This document shows positions 1-8,312 of a stretch of 17,811 nucleotides of DNA, one piece after another (positions within the stretch are counted from its first letter, which is position 1; each line of letters begins with the position of its first letter). Both the position numbers and the translations under genes were made by a program. Source of the DNA: JAVVRI01 sp036654795 (GTDB lineage: Bacteria > Bacteroidota > Bacteroidia > Bacteroidales > Tannerellaceae); NCBI GenBank assembly GCA_036654795.1, contig JAVVRI010000052.1, positions 1 to 17,811 on the forward strand, given 5' to 3'. Under the pieces are notes generated by a model. It searched no databases. It saw nothing but the letters and a program-made list of their open reading frames with translations, and had not been told where the DNA came from.

Positions 1-16
1 AGTTGATCAAAAATCA

Positions 17-68
17 CACGTTTCACACGAACTAACAGAGCGACAAATAGATGGAGGTGTGAAACGTG
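17..68. repeat. 12-bp perfect inverted repeat, 28-nt loop
   Basis: The arms CACGTTTCACAC (17-28) and GTGTGAAACGTG (57-68) are exact reverse complements. On the - strand the second arm is followed after two bases by five T's (positions 14-10), so it could be a weak terminator in that direction, but no - strand gene is visible to its right. It could also be an operator or the distal end of something outside the window. The function is unknown. Confidence 0.6.
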
Positions 69-119
69 GAGTAATAATTCTAAAATCCGTGTTGAATAAA
101 CTGACAATTCTCTCTTCGG

Positions 120-133
120 CAATTTATAAATTG
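120..133. repeat. 14-bp perfect palindrome
   Basis: CAATTTATAAATTG is a perfect A/T-rich palindrome about 100 bp upstream of the holB promoter box. A binding site for a dimeric regulator is possible, but nothing else supports it. The rest of 1-265 shows no convincing gene. Confidence 0.4.
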
Positions 134-200
134 ATAGCGAGTTTGACTGATTCTATGTTTTGACATAACCACCAGTGTACACTTCAGGTTACTTCCGAAA

Positions 201-234
201 CTTGAGTCAGTTTTAGTTTTATTTCGTACCTTTG
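201..234 (+). promoter_or_regulatory. Bacteroidetes-type promoter of holB
   Basis: The -7 element TACCTTTG is at 227-234. CTTG at 201-204 is a possible -33 element, but the 22-nt spacer is slightly long. The predicted transcript starts near 241, giving a leader of about 25 nt to the ATG at 266. Confidence 0.5.
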
Positions 235-265
235 CCTCTATTGATAACGAACACACAGCATCTTT

Positions 266-1390
266 ATGTACTTCAAAGATATAATTGGCCAAGAAGAAAT
301 AAAGCAGCGGCTCATCCGATCCGCAGAGACGGGAGTCGTTCCGCACGCCCAGCTATTTGCCGGGCAAAGCGGGGCGGGGGCCTTTCCGCTCGCTCTGGCC
401 TATGCCCGCTACCTAAACTGTAGTAACCGTAGCGCTACCGACAGTTGCGGCCATTGCCCTTCTTGCCTAAAATACAACGAATTAGCACACCCCGACCTAC
501 ACTTTGTCTTCCCCATCATATCTAAAAAGGAGAAGAAGAAAGAGGTGTGCGACGACTATCTAACAGAATGGCGTGCGTTTCTAAAAGGGCATCCCTACTT
601 CGACATCGACGGTTGGATGGAATACATAGAGGCCGGAAATTCGCAAGCCCTTATCTATTCGAAAGAGAGCGATGAGATCGTTCATAAGCTCAACCTCCGG
701 ATATACGAAGCCACCTATCGCATACTGCTAGTCTGGCTGCCCGAAAAACTACATATCACCTGTGCAAACAAAATGCTAAAGATCATAGAGGAACCGCCTG
801 CAAACACCGTCATTCTGATGGTATCCGAAGCGCCGGATCAGATAATCGGCACCATCCTCTCCCGCGCACAACGCATTAACATCCGGGCAATACAGACAGA
901 GGCTATTGCTACTGCCATGACTACTCGCTTCGGCTTGTCTCCGGAAGACGCCAAACAGGTAGCTCATCTAGCTGGTGGAAGCTTTATTAAAGCGGTAGAA
1001 GCCATTAGTCTGGGCGAAGAAAACAAATACTTTCTGGAACAATTTAAGATGATGATGCGCAACTCCTGGTCGCGCAACGTGAAGGGGATGAAAGAGATGG
1101 CCGATCAGTTGGCCGGCATCGGCCGGGAACGGCAGAAGAACTTCCTCGCCTACTGTCAGCATCTGATCCGCGAAAACTTTATGTATCGCTTTCAAGAACC
1201 GGCACTCAACTATATGAGTCTGGACGAAGCAGGCTTCGCCCAGAAGTTCGCTCCGTTTGTAAACGAGCGCAACGTAATAGACATCATGGAGGAACTAGCC
1301 AAAGCCGAACGCCACGTTACCCAGAACGTCAACGCAAAGATGGTCTTCTTCGACCTCTCCCTGCGCCTGACAGTCCTAATTAAAAGATAA
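266..1390 (+). CDS. holB: DNA polymerase III subunit delta' (clamp loader)
   Basis: The 374-residue product is the delta' subunit of the clamp-loader complex, which opens and loads the beta sliding clamp at replication forks. The N-terminus (MYFKDIIGQEEI) is typical of the DnaX/HolB AAA+ family. The P-loop region at residues 33-41 (GQSGAGAFP) lacks the GKT Lys-Thr, as expected for a delta' subunit that does not hydrolyse ATP. Cys52, 61, 64 and 67 form the four-cysteine zinc module. NKMLKIIEEPP at 168-178 is the conserved region after Walker B, and TILSRAQ at 196-202 corresponds to the SRC motif, here with Ala instead of Cys. The start is the first ATG after the promoter box at 227-234. No clear Shine-Dalgarno site is seen, as is usual in this phylum. 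Its 3' end faces the radical SAM gene across 5 bp. Confidence 0.93.
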   Translation: MYFKDIIGQEEIKQRLIRSAETGVVPHAQLFAGQSGAGAFPLALAYARYLNCSNRSATDSCGHCPSCLKYNELAHPDLHFVFPIISKKEKKKEVCDDYLTEWRAFLKGHPYFDIDGWMEYIEAGNSQALIYSKESDEIVHKLNLRIYEATYRILLVWLPEKLHITCANKMLKIIEEPPANTVILMVSEAPDQIIGTILSRAQRINIRAIQTEAIATAMTTRFGLSPEDAKQVAHLAGGSFIKAVEAISLGEENKYFLEQFKMMMRNSWSRNVKGMKEMADQLAGIGRERQKNFLAYCQHLIRENFMYRFQEPALNYMSLDEAGFAQKFAPFVNERNVIDIMEELAKAERHVTQNVNAKMVFFDLSLRLTVLIKR

Positions 1391-1395
1391 CGAGT

Positions 1396-3210
1396 TTACC
1401 GTCCGAACAGTTTTGCGATCAGGTCTTTGCGGCCAATCCGCTGGAGTGACTGCATGATCTGGTGGCGATACTCCGGCTGATACCAGAAGAAGAACTGGCG
1501 TTGTGCCAACTTCTGCTCCTTCGTGCGAGGGGTATAGACCTTTTCCAACGTATAGGGATGAAAGCCGGTGTAATAAATCTCCGTGGCAAGCGTCATCGGC
1601 GTGGGGGTAAAGTCCTGCACCTGCTCCAATTGGAAATGAAGACTTTTGGTAGCCACAGCCAAAGCCGCCATATCTGCCTCCGTACAACCGGGGTGGCTGG
1701 ATATAAAGTAAGGTATCAACTGCTGATTGAGGCCGTGTTGCTCATTGATGCGGTCGAACTGCTTCTTAAACTGTCCGAAAAGTTCGAAGGAAGGTTTGCG
1801 CATTTGCTGAAGCACCGCCTCTTCGGTATGTTCCGGCGCCACCTTCAGACGGCCGGATACGTGGCGAACAATCAGCTCTTCCATATAGCTGCGGGCAGAT
1901 TCGTTCAGTTTCGCATCGGCATAACGATGCAGCAACAGATCGTAACGCACGCCACTACCAATAAACGACTTCTTGATACCCGGCAGGCGGTCTACCGCTT
2001 CATAAATCTCCAGCAACGGTGTATGGTCTGCGTTCAGATTCTTACACACCATAGGCGAGATACATGAAGGTTTTTTGCACTGGCTACAAATAGATTCATC
2101 CTTCCCCTTCATCTGGTACATATTTGCCGAAGGACCGCCGAGGTCGCTTAGGTATCCTTTGAAGTCGGGCATCTCGATGACAGCCTGCACCTCCTTTAGT
2201 ATTGAGGCCTTGCTACGGGAAGCGATAAACTTCCCCTGATGCGCCGAAATGGTACAGAAGGCACATCCCCCAAAGCAGCCACGATGGATATTGACCGAGA
2301 AACGGATCATCTCGAAAGCCGGAATCACCTTTCCTTTATATTTAGGATGCGGCAGGCGGGTGTAAGGCAGGTCGTAGGAAGCATCCAGCTCGGCTTCCGT
2401 CATAGGCGGATAGGGTGGATTGACGACTAGCACCTCTCCCCCAACCTTTTGCAGGATACGGCTGGCATGATATTTATTCGACTCCTCCTCAATGTGGCGA
2501 AAGTTTTTTGCCTGTTTCAGCTTGTCGCGCAAACATTCCTCATGCGAAAAGAGCGGGATGTCTTCCGGAAGAGGCTCGAATGAGTCCGTCCGATAGACTG
2601 TTTGCGGGATGTCGTGTATCTCAGCGAAAGGCGTTCCAGCCCTCAATTGGCGTACCAGTTCACGGATCGGCTTCTCACCCATGCCGTAAATAAGCAGGTC
2701 GGCGGGACTATCCATCAGGATGCCGGGACGGAGTCTGTCCTGCCAGTAGTCATAATGCGTCAGTCGGCGCAATGAGGCCTCAATGCCACCCAGTACGACT
2801 GGCACATCGGGATAATGTTCTTTTATAATCTGAGTATAGACAATACTCGGATAGTCCGGACGCATGCCGGCACGACGGTCGGGCGTATAGGCATCATCGC
2901 TGCGCAAACGTTTATTGGCGGTGTAATGGTTGATCATGGAGTCCATCGCTCCGGCAGAAACACCAAAGAACAAACGAGGCACACCCAGTTTCGTAAAGTC
3001 ACGATGGTCGCCACGCCAATCCGGTTGCGGCACAATAGCTACGCGCAGCCCTTCCGATTCGAGGATACGGCCAATCACCGCTGCCCCAAAGGAGGGATGA
3101 TCCACGTATGCATCTCCACTAAAGAGGATTACATCAATATAATCCCACCCACGAGCTTCCACTTCTTTTTTGGTAGTAGGCAACCACGCCTCCGGTCTGA
3201 ATGTTTTCAT
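1396..3210 (-). CDS. YgiQ family radical SAM protein
   Basis: The product has 604 residues from the ATG at 3210. It contains the radical SAM cluster motif CFGGCAFC (Cys312, 316 and 319), which binds the [4Fe-4S] cluster that cleaves S-adenosylmethionine. The N-terminal half, including WLPTTKKEVEARGWD, SGDAYVDHPSFGAAVIGR and GGIEASLRRLTHYDYW, is the highly conserved UPF0313/YgiQ signature. A second cysteine group (CSQCKKPSC and a following Cys, about residues 383-397) lies after the core. The substrate of the family is not established. An in-frame GTG at 3216 would add two residues, but it overlaps the promoter box TACCTTTG, so ATG 3210 is preferred. That leaves almost no 5' leader. The gene is convergent with holB. 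Confidence 0.93.
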   Translation of the reverse strand: MKTFRPEAWLPTTKKEVEARGWDYIDVILFSGDAYVDHPSFGAAVIGRILESEGLRVAIVPQPDWRGDHRDFTKLGVPRLFFGVSAGAMDSMINHYTANKRLRSDDAYTPDRRAGMRPDYPSIVYTQIIKEHYPDVPVVLGGIEASLRRLTHYDYWQDRLRPGILMDSPADLLIYGMGEKPIRELVRQLRAGTPFAEIHDIPQTVYRTDSFEPLPEDIPLFSHEECLRDKLKQAKNFRHIEEESNKYHASRILQKVGGEVLVVNPPYPPMTEAELDASYDLPYTRLPHPKYKGKVIPAFEMIRFSVNIHRGCFGGCAFCTISAHQGKFIASRSKASILKEVQAVIEMPDFKGYLSDLGGPSANMYQMKGKDESICSQCKKPSCISPMVCKNLNADHTPLLEIYEAVDRLPGIKKSFIGSGVRYDLLLHRYADAKLNESARSYMEELIVRHVSGRLKVAPEHTEEAVLQQMRKPSFELFGQFKKQFDRINEQHGLNQQLIPYFISSHPGCTEADMAALAVATKSLHFQLEQVQDFTPTPMTLATEIYYTGFHPYTLEKVYTPRTKEQKLAQRQFFFWYQPEYRHQIMQSLQRIGRKDLIAKLFGR

Positions 3211-3215
3211 AGCCA

Positions 3216-3223
3216 CAAAGGTA
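3216..3223 (-). promoter_or_regulatory. -7 promoter box of the radical SAM gene
   Basis: TACCTTTG reads from 3223 to 3216 on -, only 5 nt before the ATG at 3210. The best -33 candidate is TAAG at 3247-3244, which is poor. If the box is used, transcription starts at or next to the start codon. Confidence 0.4.
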
Positions 3224-3284
3224 CAACTATTTTGCGGGATATTCTTATGCGCCTATTTGGCACTTTTGTAATTTATATACTTCG

Positions 3285-3306
3285 GAGTGTAAGCAAACAC
3301 TCTTTT
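3285..3306. terminator. Small hairpin after the S9 peptidase gene
   Basis: GAGTGT (3285-3290) pairs with ACACTC (3297-3302) around a six-base loop. On + it is followed by TTTT; on -, the direction in which the peptidase operon would end, it is not followed by a T-run. It is therefore a weak terminator candidate only. Confidence 0.3.
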
Positions 3307-3310
3307 CACC

Positions 3311-5803
3311 CTACAGTGTCCGCTCCGGATAGAGCGCCTCCCACCATTCGGGCTGATCTTTTAGCCATTTGGCGAACCAAGCGTAGATGCTGTTTTGCCA
3401 GCCGATACGTTTGCTATAACCAACGATGCCATGATTCTCACCATCTACCTGTACAAACTCGACCGTTTTTCCCAGCAGTTTCAAGGCGGCAAACATTTGG
3501 ATGCTTTCGCCTACCGGCACGTTCGTGTCAGCATTACCATGTAGCAACAGCAGCGGTGTCTTGATCTTGTCCGCATTAAAAAGAGGGCTTTGCTTCGTAA
3601 ATAGTTCGGCATTATTCCAAGGATAGCTGCCGGCATTGGCAATAGAGCAATAACCATAACCCCAATAACCTCCCCCCCAGTAGCCACTTAGCGCACTGAT
3701 GCCCGCATGACTGACGGCTGAGGCAAAAAGATCGGTGCGTGTTTGCAGATACTGCGTCATAAAACCACCGTAGCTGGCACCTATGCAACCAATCTTTTGG
3801 GCATTCACGAAGGCGTGTTCTTTGCAAAAGAGTTCCGTACCACGAATAATCTCATCGGCCGTCACCTTGCCCCAAGCGTTGACGTGGCGGGCGGCAAACT
3901 CCTGCCCGAAACCCGTCGTGCCGCTTGGGTTAAGCGTATAAACAACATAGCCCTGCGCTGCATACATGTGCATAGAGTAACGCATTTCCAGCATACGGTT
4001 CGTAGGCGAAGTTCCCCCATAATAATAGACAATCATCGGATATTTCTTTGCCGGATCGAAATGAGGCGGCAGGTAGTAACGCCCCTGAATGGTCGTACCT
4101 TCTGCGGACGTAAAGTTCCAATCATGCACTTCGCCCAGCGCAATATCCTTCAATTTTTCCTGAGAGAGATCATACATCAAGCGGCTTTTGCCTCCTTTTA
4201 AGTCGTAAGCGTATAGGCGGTTCGCATTCGAAGCGCTCTGCCCGTAGCAAAACAGTACGGGAGCAGCCTCGGCAAGTGAATAAGACGTGATCACATCTTC
4301 CGTAATCGCGAGTTGCTTCATCGCTGCCGTTACCGGATTGCAGGAAAAGATCCGTTGATAATCCTCGTCCTCTGCCAGCAAATAGATCTGTCCATCCTGC
4401 TTACTCCAAAAAGCACTCATCACATTCGGATTAAAATCCTTAGTAAGTGGTTTGGCTTTACGGGTAGCCGGGTCGTACACAAACAATTGTCCGTCAAATG
4501 AGTTTGAGATCTGTTTTTCTTTTATGTTCAAGCCAATGTCATCAAACGAATTACCAGTTCCGAATACCAGCAACTGTTTTCCGTCCGGAGAAAAGATAGC
4601 CCGATTGAGGTATTTAGCCTTCTCCCACAGCGTGTCGACAGCCATTGTCTGCAAATCCAATTTATAAAGAGAGCTTCTAGTATGAGGCAACGAGGTAAAC
4701 ACCCGTTCGCTCGTACTAAAGAGCAGATAGCGACTGTCTGCACTAATATCATTCAGATAAGTATCCGTATGTCCGAAAGTAAGTTGCTCGTATAAGCCAC
4801 TTATCAAGTCGTAACGCCAAATAAAAGAACGATTACGGAAACCGGGCAAGCGGTCATCGGGTTCCAGCACACGGATCAGATCGGTTCCCTCCTTCGGTCC
4901 CTCCTCTTCGATTGAAAAGAAGAGGCTCTTCTCATCCGGTGCAAAATCGAAATGCCCCTTCGGCAAGTCCTCCACCAGCAAGGCTTCGGTAAACGTTTGC
5001 GGATCGACTGTAACCAATTCCCTTCCTTTTAGTCCGGTACGAGTATAGTAAAAGCGATTACTGAGTGGCAGCCAGTTGGCATCACGCAGGAAGCCATTGT
5101 CCTGCAACAAGACACGACCTGTTGCGGCATCCATCAGTTGCATGTATTGCTCACTCTTACCACCGTTCAGACGATTAACGTATTTCACCAATGCAAACCG
5201 TCCGTTGGGCGATAAGGAGAGACCAGCAAAGTCCTTCCCCTCCATAATATTGGTCAATGTATAGCGTTTCTCGGGATTCAGGGAAGCAACAACATTCGCA
5301 TCGCCGGCAGACTTAAAAAGCGCCTTCAACGAAGGGGGACAGGTATCCTTAGCCGTAGCCAGATACTTCACTACTACCTCGTAGCGGCGAGGCTCCAAGG
5401 TCAAGTCGGAAGAGGCAGCAACCGACTGATCGTCCACATACACTTCAAACAATCCGGGCGAAGAGACTTCAAGCTTCCCCTTAACATAACGGTCGCTATT
5501 CAAGAAAAAGGAAAAGAGGTGGAGGGCATATCCCTCCTCCGGCGAAGTAAACGTTATTGTTCCGGCCGTATCAGCCATCAACACGTCGCCTTGTTGCCAA
5601 AGGCGTTCGAAAGGTAACTTCGCCTTCAGTAGGTTATTCACCTCAAACGGTTTGCCATTTACATTCAGACTGTCGGCCAAGACCGGTTTGTTTACTACCA
5701 CCGGACCGCTATGCTTGTACTGCATCACCCGTACATCTTCGGCAGCCTGTCCTGAGAAAGCACCGAATAGCAGAGCAGCCAACAAATAAGTTGTTTTTTT
5801 CAT
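3311..5803 (-). CDS. Exported S9 family prolyl oligopeptidase-type serine peptidase
   Basis: The 830-residue product starts with a signal peptide (MKKTTYLLAALLFGAFSGQA, residues 1-20), so it is probably periplasmic. Residues of about 180-550 have the repeated SPDG/aromatic blade pattern of a beta-propeller (for example LSLSPNGRFALVKY and AIFSPDGKQLLVF). The C-terminal part is an alpha/beta hydrolase: GASYGG with nucleophile Ser677, HGNADTNVP with Asp759, and ENHG with His791, matching the catalytic triad of S9/DPP IV-like enzymes that cleave oligopeptides, often after proline. Residues 707-719 are rich in Gly, Trp and Tyr. The gene lies 41 bp downstream of ispE on the same strand with no clear promoter or terminator between, so co-transcription is likely. 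The exact peptide specificity cannot be read from sequence. Confidence 0.9.
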   Translation of the reverse strand: MKKTTYLLAALLFGAFSGQAAEDVRVMQYKHSGPVVVNKPVLADSLNVNGKPFEVNNLLKAKLPFERLWQQGDVLMADTAGTITFTSPEEGYALHLFSFFLNSDRYVKGKLEVSSPGLFEVYVDDQSVAASSDLTLEPRRYEVVVKYLATAKDTCPPSLKALFKSAGDANVVASLNPEKRYTLTNIMEGKDFAGLSLSPNGRFALVKYVNRLNGGKSEQYMQLMDAATGRVLLQDNGFLRDANWLPLSNRFYYTRTGLKGRELVTVDPQTFTEALLVEDLPKGHFDFAPDEKSLFFSIEEEGPKEGTDLIRVLEPDDRLPGFRNRSFIWRYDLISGLYEQLTFGHTDTYLNDISADSRYLLFSTSERVFTSLPHTRSSLYKLDLQTMAVDTLWEKAKYLNRAIFSPDGKQLLVFGTGNSFDDIGLNIKEKQISNSFDGQLFVYDPATRKAKPLTKDFNPNVMSAFWSKQDGQIYLLAEDEDYQRIFSCNPVTAAMKQLAITEDVITSYSLAEAAPVLFCYGQSASNANRLYAYDLKGGKSRLMYDLSQEKLKDIALGEVHDWNFTSAEGTTIQGRYYLPPHFDPAKKYPMIVYYYGGTSPTNRMLEMRYSMHMYAAQGYVVYTLNPSGTTGFGQEFAARHVNAWGKVTADEIIRGTELFCKEHAFVNAQKIGCIGASYGGFMTQYLQTRTDLFASAVSHAGISALSGYWGGGYWGYGYCSIANAGSYPWNNAELFTKQSPLFNADKIKTPLLLLHGNADTNVPVGESIQMFAALKLLGKTVEFVQVDGENHGIVGYSKRIGWQNSIYAWFAKWLKDQPEWWEALYPERTL

Positions 5804-5844
5804 TATATTAGTCTATTTATATTCGTTTAGTAAGAAATAAAGAT

Positions 5845-6654
5845 TCACCCTAAAGCACCCTCCCATACGAAGCAGTTATTGAACTCTGCTTTCAGATCGG
5901 AAGGGTTACGGAACAAACCGAACACGGATGAGCCAGAGCCGGACATAGAAGCATACTCTGCCCCGGCTTCATAAAGCAGTTCTTTCATTGCCTTAATCAT
6001 CGGATGACGGGCAAAGACGGTCCGTTCAAAATCGTTCTTCATTGCCTCGCGCCAGTCAGCAACCGGCAACCGACAAATCTGTCTGAGCGACACTTCCGGT
6101 CGGGCAGGCCGAACACCGGCATACGCCTCGGCAGTAGATACAGCTATTTCCGGTTTGACAAGGCATAGGTAGTAATCTTTGAGGGATAGGTCAATAGGCG
6201 TAAACTGATTACCCGTCCCCTCAGCAAACACCGGCCGATTACGGATAAAGAACGGACAGTCCGCCCCCAACGACGAAGCAAGCCACTCCAACTTCTCAGG
6301 CGGAAGGTTCAGACGGCAAACATCATTCAGCAACCGAAGCATCCATGCCGCATCAGCCGAGCCTCCTCCCAATCCGGCACCAAAAGGAATCGTTTTCATC
6401 AAATGTACCATCAGAGGGGGAATGGCATATTGCGCCTGCATCAAACGCAATGCACGGATAACAAGGTTCTTCTCTTCCGGAGCATCCACCGGGATGCCTG
6501 TCTGCGCAAAGCTGAAAGTATCAGATGGGACAACCTCCAACGCATCTTTTATTGGTATGGGGTAAAATATGGTTTCAATATCATGATAACCATCCGGGCG
6601 CTTACTGACAATATTCAGCCCCAGATTAATCTTTGCATTTGGGAAACAAATCAT
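5845..6654 (-). CDS. ispE: 4-diphosphocytidyl-2-C-methyl-D-erythritol kinase
   Basis: The 269-residue GHMP kinase phosphorylates CDP-methylerythritol at the 2-OH, a step of the non-mevalonate (MEP) isoprenoid pathway. The N-terminal motif FPNAKINLGLNI carries Lys8. The ATP-binding glycine loop IPFGAGLGGGSADAAW is at 89-104, the probable catalytic Asp132 is in GADCPFF, and the third GHMP motif SMSGSGSSVFGLF is at 236-248. An in-frame ATG at 6684 lies inside the promoter box at 6682-6689 and cannot be the start; ATG 6654 also gives the family's usual N-terminus. The gene is divergent from dnaB and likely leads an operon with the S9 peptidase, although no functional link between the two is apparent. 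Confidence 0.95.
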   Translation of the reverse strand: MICFPNAKINLGLNIVSKRPDGYHDIETIFYPIPIKDALEVVPSDTFSFAQTGIPVDAPEEKNLVIRALRLMQAQYAIPPLMVHLMKTIPFGAGLGGGSADAAWMLRLLNDVCRLNLPPEKLEWLASSLGADCPFFIRNRPVFAEGTGNQFTPIDLSLKDYYLCLVKPEIAVSTAEAYAGVRPARPEVSLRQICRLPVADWREAMKNDFERTVFARHPMIKAMKELLYEAGAEYASMSGSGSSVFGLFRNPSDLKAEFNNCFVWEGALG

Positions 6655-6681
6655 ATCTTTTCTAATTAATAATACAGTCAA

Positions 6682-6689
6682 CAAAAATA
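6682..6689 (-). promoter_or_regulatory. -7 promoter box of ispE
   Basis: TATTTTTG reads from 6689 to 6682 on -, matching TAnnTTTG. No clear TTTG is found at the usual -33 distance. It places the transcript start near 6675, about 20 nt before ATG 6654, and excludes the longer reading frame start at 6684. Confidence 0.5.
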
Positions 6690-6730
6690 AGAAGATTAAT
6701 CGGATTTACCGGCAATACATGCCAGATGCT

Positions 6731-6761
6731 TTTCCAATACCGAATAAAAAGTGTACTTTTG
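6731..6761 (+). promoter_or_regulatory. Bacteroidetes-type promoter of dnaB
   Basis: TTTC (6731-6734), a 19-nt spacer, then TACTTTTG (6754-6761). The start of transcription near 6768 fits translation from ATG 6786 and rules out the in-frame ATGs at 6726 and 6762. Confidence 0.6.
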
Positions 6762-6785
6762 ATGCCCGATAAAGAAACATATAAT

Positions 6786-8303
6786 ATGGCAGAGGGAACA
6801 AGAAATACAGGAAAAGGAAAACAGAAAACGGTATCCGTACCCGACTTTGGGCGCCTACAACCGCAGGCTAGAGAGCTGGAAGAGGCTGTCTTAGGCGCAT
6901 TGATGCTTGAGAAGGATGCTTATTCATTCGTCAGCGAGATATTGAAACCGGAGTGCTTCTACGAGAAAAGCCACGAAATGATCTATGCTGCCATTGTCGA
7001 CTTGGCTCTCAGTCAAAGGCCTATAGACATGCTTACCGTCACCGAGCAACTAAAGAAGCGCGGAAACCTGGAGCAAGTAGGCGGTCCTTTCTATATTTCA
7101 CAGCTTACCAGCAAAGTAGCTAGTAGTGCGCACATCGAATATCATGCCCGCATCATTGCCCAAAAATACCTAGCACGCGAACTGATCTCCTTTACCGCCA
7201 TGATACAAGGTAAAGCTTTCGACGAGACGATCGACGTAGAGGACTTGATGCAGGAGGCCGAAGGTAAACTCTTCGAAATCTCGCAACGCAACGTAAAGAA
7301 AGACGTTACGCAAATCAACCCAATCATCAAAGACGCAATGGCTCTGCTACAAAAGGCGGCCAATCAAAAAGAAGGACTCAGCGGACTGCGAACGGGCTTC
7401 GAGGCACTGGATAAGATCACCTCCGGCTGGCAGAATTCCGACCTTGTTATTATTGCCGCCCGCCCTGCCATGGGTAAGACGGCCTTCGTACTCTCTATGG
7501 CTAAAAGTATGGCGGTAAATCACAACATACCTGTAGCCCTCTTCTCACTTGAGATGAGCAACGTACAGCTGGTAAACCGTCTTATTATAAACGTTTGCGA
7601 AATACCCGGCGACAAGATCAAAAGCGGACGTCTGGAAAGTTATGAGTGGGAACAGCTCGACTTTAAGATCAAAGAACTATATGATGCACCCATCTATGTG
7701 GACGATACCCCCAGCCTCTCCGTCTTCGAACTCCGTACGAAAGCACGCCGTCTTGTACGTGAGCATGGCATAAAGATCCTGATTATTGACTACCTTCAGC
7801 TGATGAATGCCAGCGGCATGACCTTCGGCAGTCGTGAGCAAGAGGTAAGTACCATCTCCCGCTCACTAAAAGGGTTAGCTAAGGAACTGAACATCCCCAT
7901 CATCGCCCTCTCCCAGTTAAACCGTGGAGTAGAAAGCCGCCAAGGCATTGAGGGCAAGCGTCCGCAACTAGCCGACCTTCGTGAGTCCGGTGCCATTGAG
8001 CAGGATGCAGATATGGTGTGTTTTATCCACCGCCCCGAATATTATAAGATTACGGAAGACGAACGGGGCAACTCCCTCCTTGGTCTGGCGGAAATCATCA
8101 TAGCCAAGCACCGTAACGGTGCCACGGGCGACGTACGTCTCCGATTCAAAAGTGAATACGCTAAGTTTATGAACATTGATGAGGACATCTCCGTACGCGA
8201 ATTCTCGTCAGGCATGAATAGTACGGGCGACCTCCCTCCCCTCCCACCGGCCGGCGGTTCCGACTTCCTTAATCAGGGTAGTAGCAGCGAAGTCCCTTTC
8301 TAA
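6786..8303 (+). CDS. dnaB: Replicative DNA helicase DnaB
   Basis: The 505-residue hexameric helicase unwinds DNA at the replication fork and recruits primase. The N-terminal DnaB domain spans about residues 25-130 (starting LQPQARELEEAVLGALML). The RecA-like ATPase domain begins near 197. Walker A is ARPAMGKT at 225-232 with Lys231, Walker B is ILIID at 331-335, and the H3/H4 region contains IALSQLNRGVESR and RESGAIEQDADMV. The ATPase is not interrupted by an intein, which is worth noting because DnaB is a common intein host. The C-terminus (about 480-505) is a low-complexity Pro/Gly/Ser tail ending SEVPF. Start chosen from the promoter at 6754-6761. The transporter gene follows after 9 bp. 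Confidence 0.96.
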   Translation: MAEGTRNTGKGKQKTVSVPDFGRLQPQARELEEAVLGALMLEKDAYSFVSEILKPECFYEKSHEMIYAAIVDLALSQRPIDMLTVTEQLKKRGNLEQVGGPFYISQLTSKVASSAHIEYHARIIAQKYLARELISFTAMIQGKAFDETIDVEDLMQEAEGKLFEISQRNVKKDVTQINPIIKDAMALLQKAANQKEGLSGLRTGFEALDKITSGWQNSDLVIIAARPAMGKTAFVLSMAKSMAVNHNIPVALFSLEMSNVQLVNRLIINVCEIPGDKIKSGRLESYEWEQLDFKIKELYDAPIYVDDTPSLSVFELRTKARRLVREHGIKILIIDYLQLMNASGMTFGSREQEVSTISRSLKGLAKELNIPIIALSQLNRGVESRQGIEGKRPQLADLRESGAIEQDADMVCFIHRPEYYKITEDERGNSLLGLAEIIIAKHRNGATGDVRLRFKSEYAKFMNIDEDISVREFSSGMNSTGDLPPLPPAGGSDFLNQGSSSEVPF

Positions 8304-8312
8304 AGAAACAAT

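Noticed and set aside
80..346. 88-codon open frame on - upstream of and across the start of holB
   Set aside because: It overlaps the holB start and promoter, has no recognisable domain or signal and no promoter box; treated as chance.
1462..3564. Several open frames on + opposite the radical SAM gene (e.g. 1462-2067, 2815-3564)
   Set aside because: They are antisense to a strongly conserved protein, have mixed basic composition and no domain; shadows of codon bias.
6726..6785. Longer N-terminus for DnaB from ATG 6726 or 6762
   Set aside because: Both lie upstream of or directly at the TACTTTTG promoter box (6754-6761), so they would not be on the message or would have no leader; ATG 6786 fits.
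6786..8303. Intein in dnaB
   Set aside because: The P-loop, Walker B and H4 regions are continuous and the protein has normal length.
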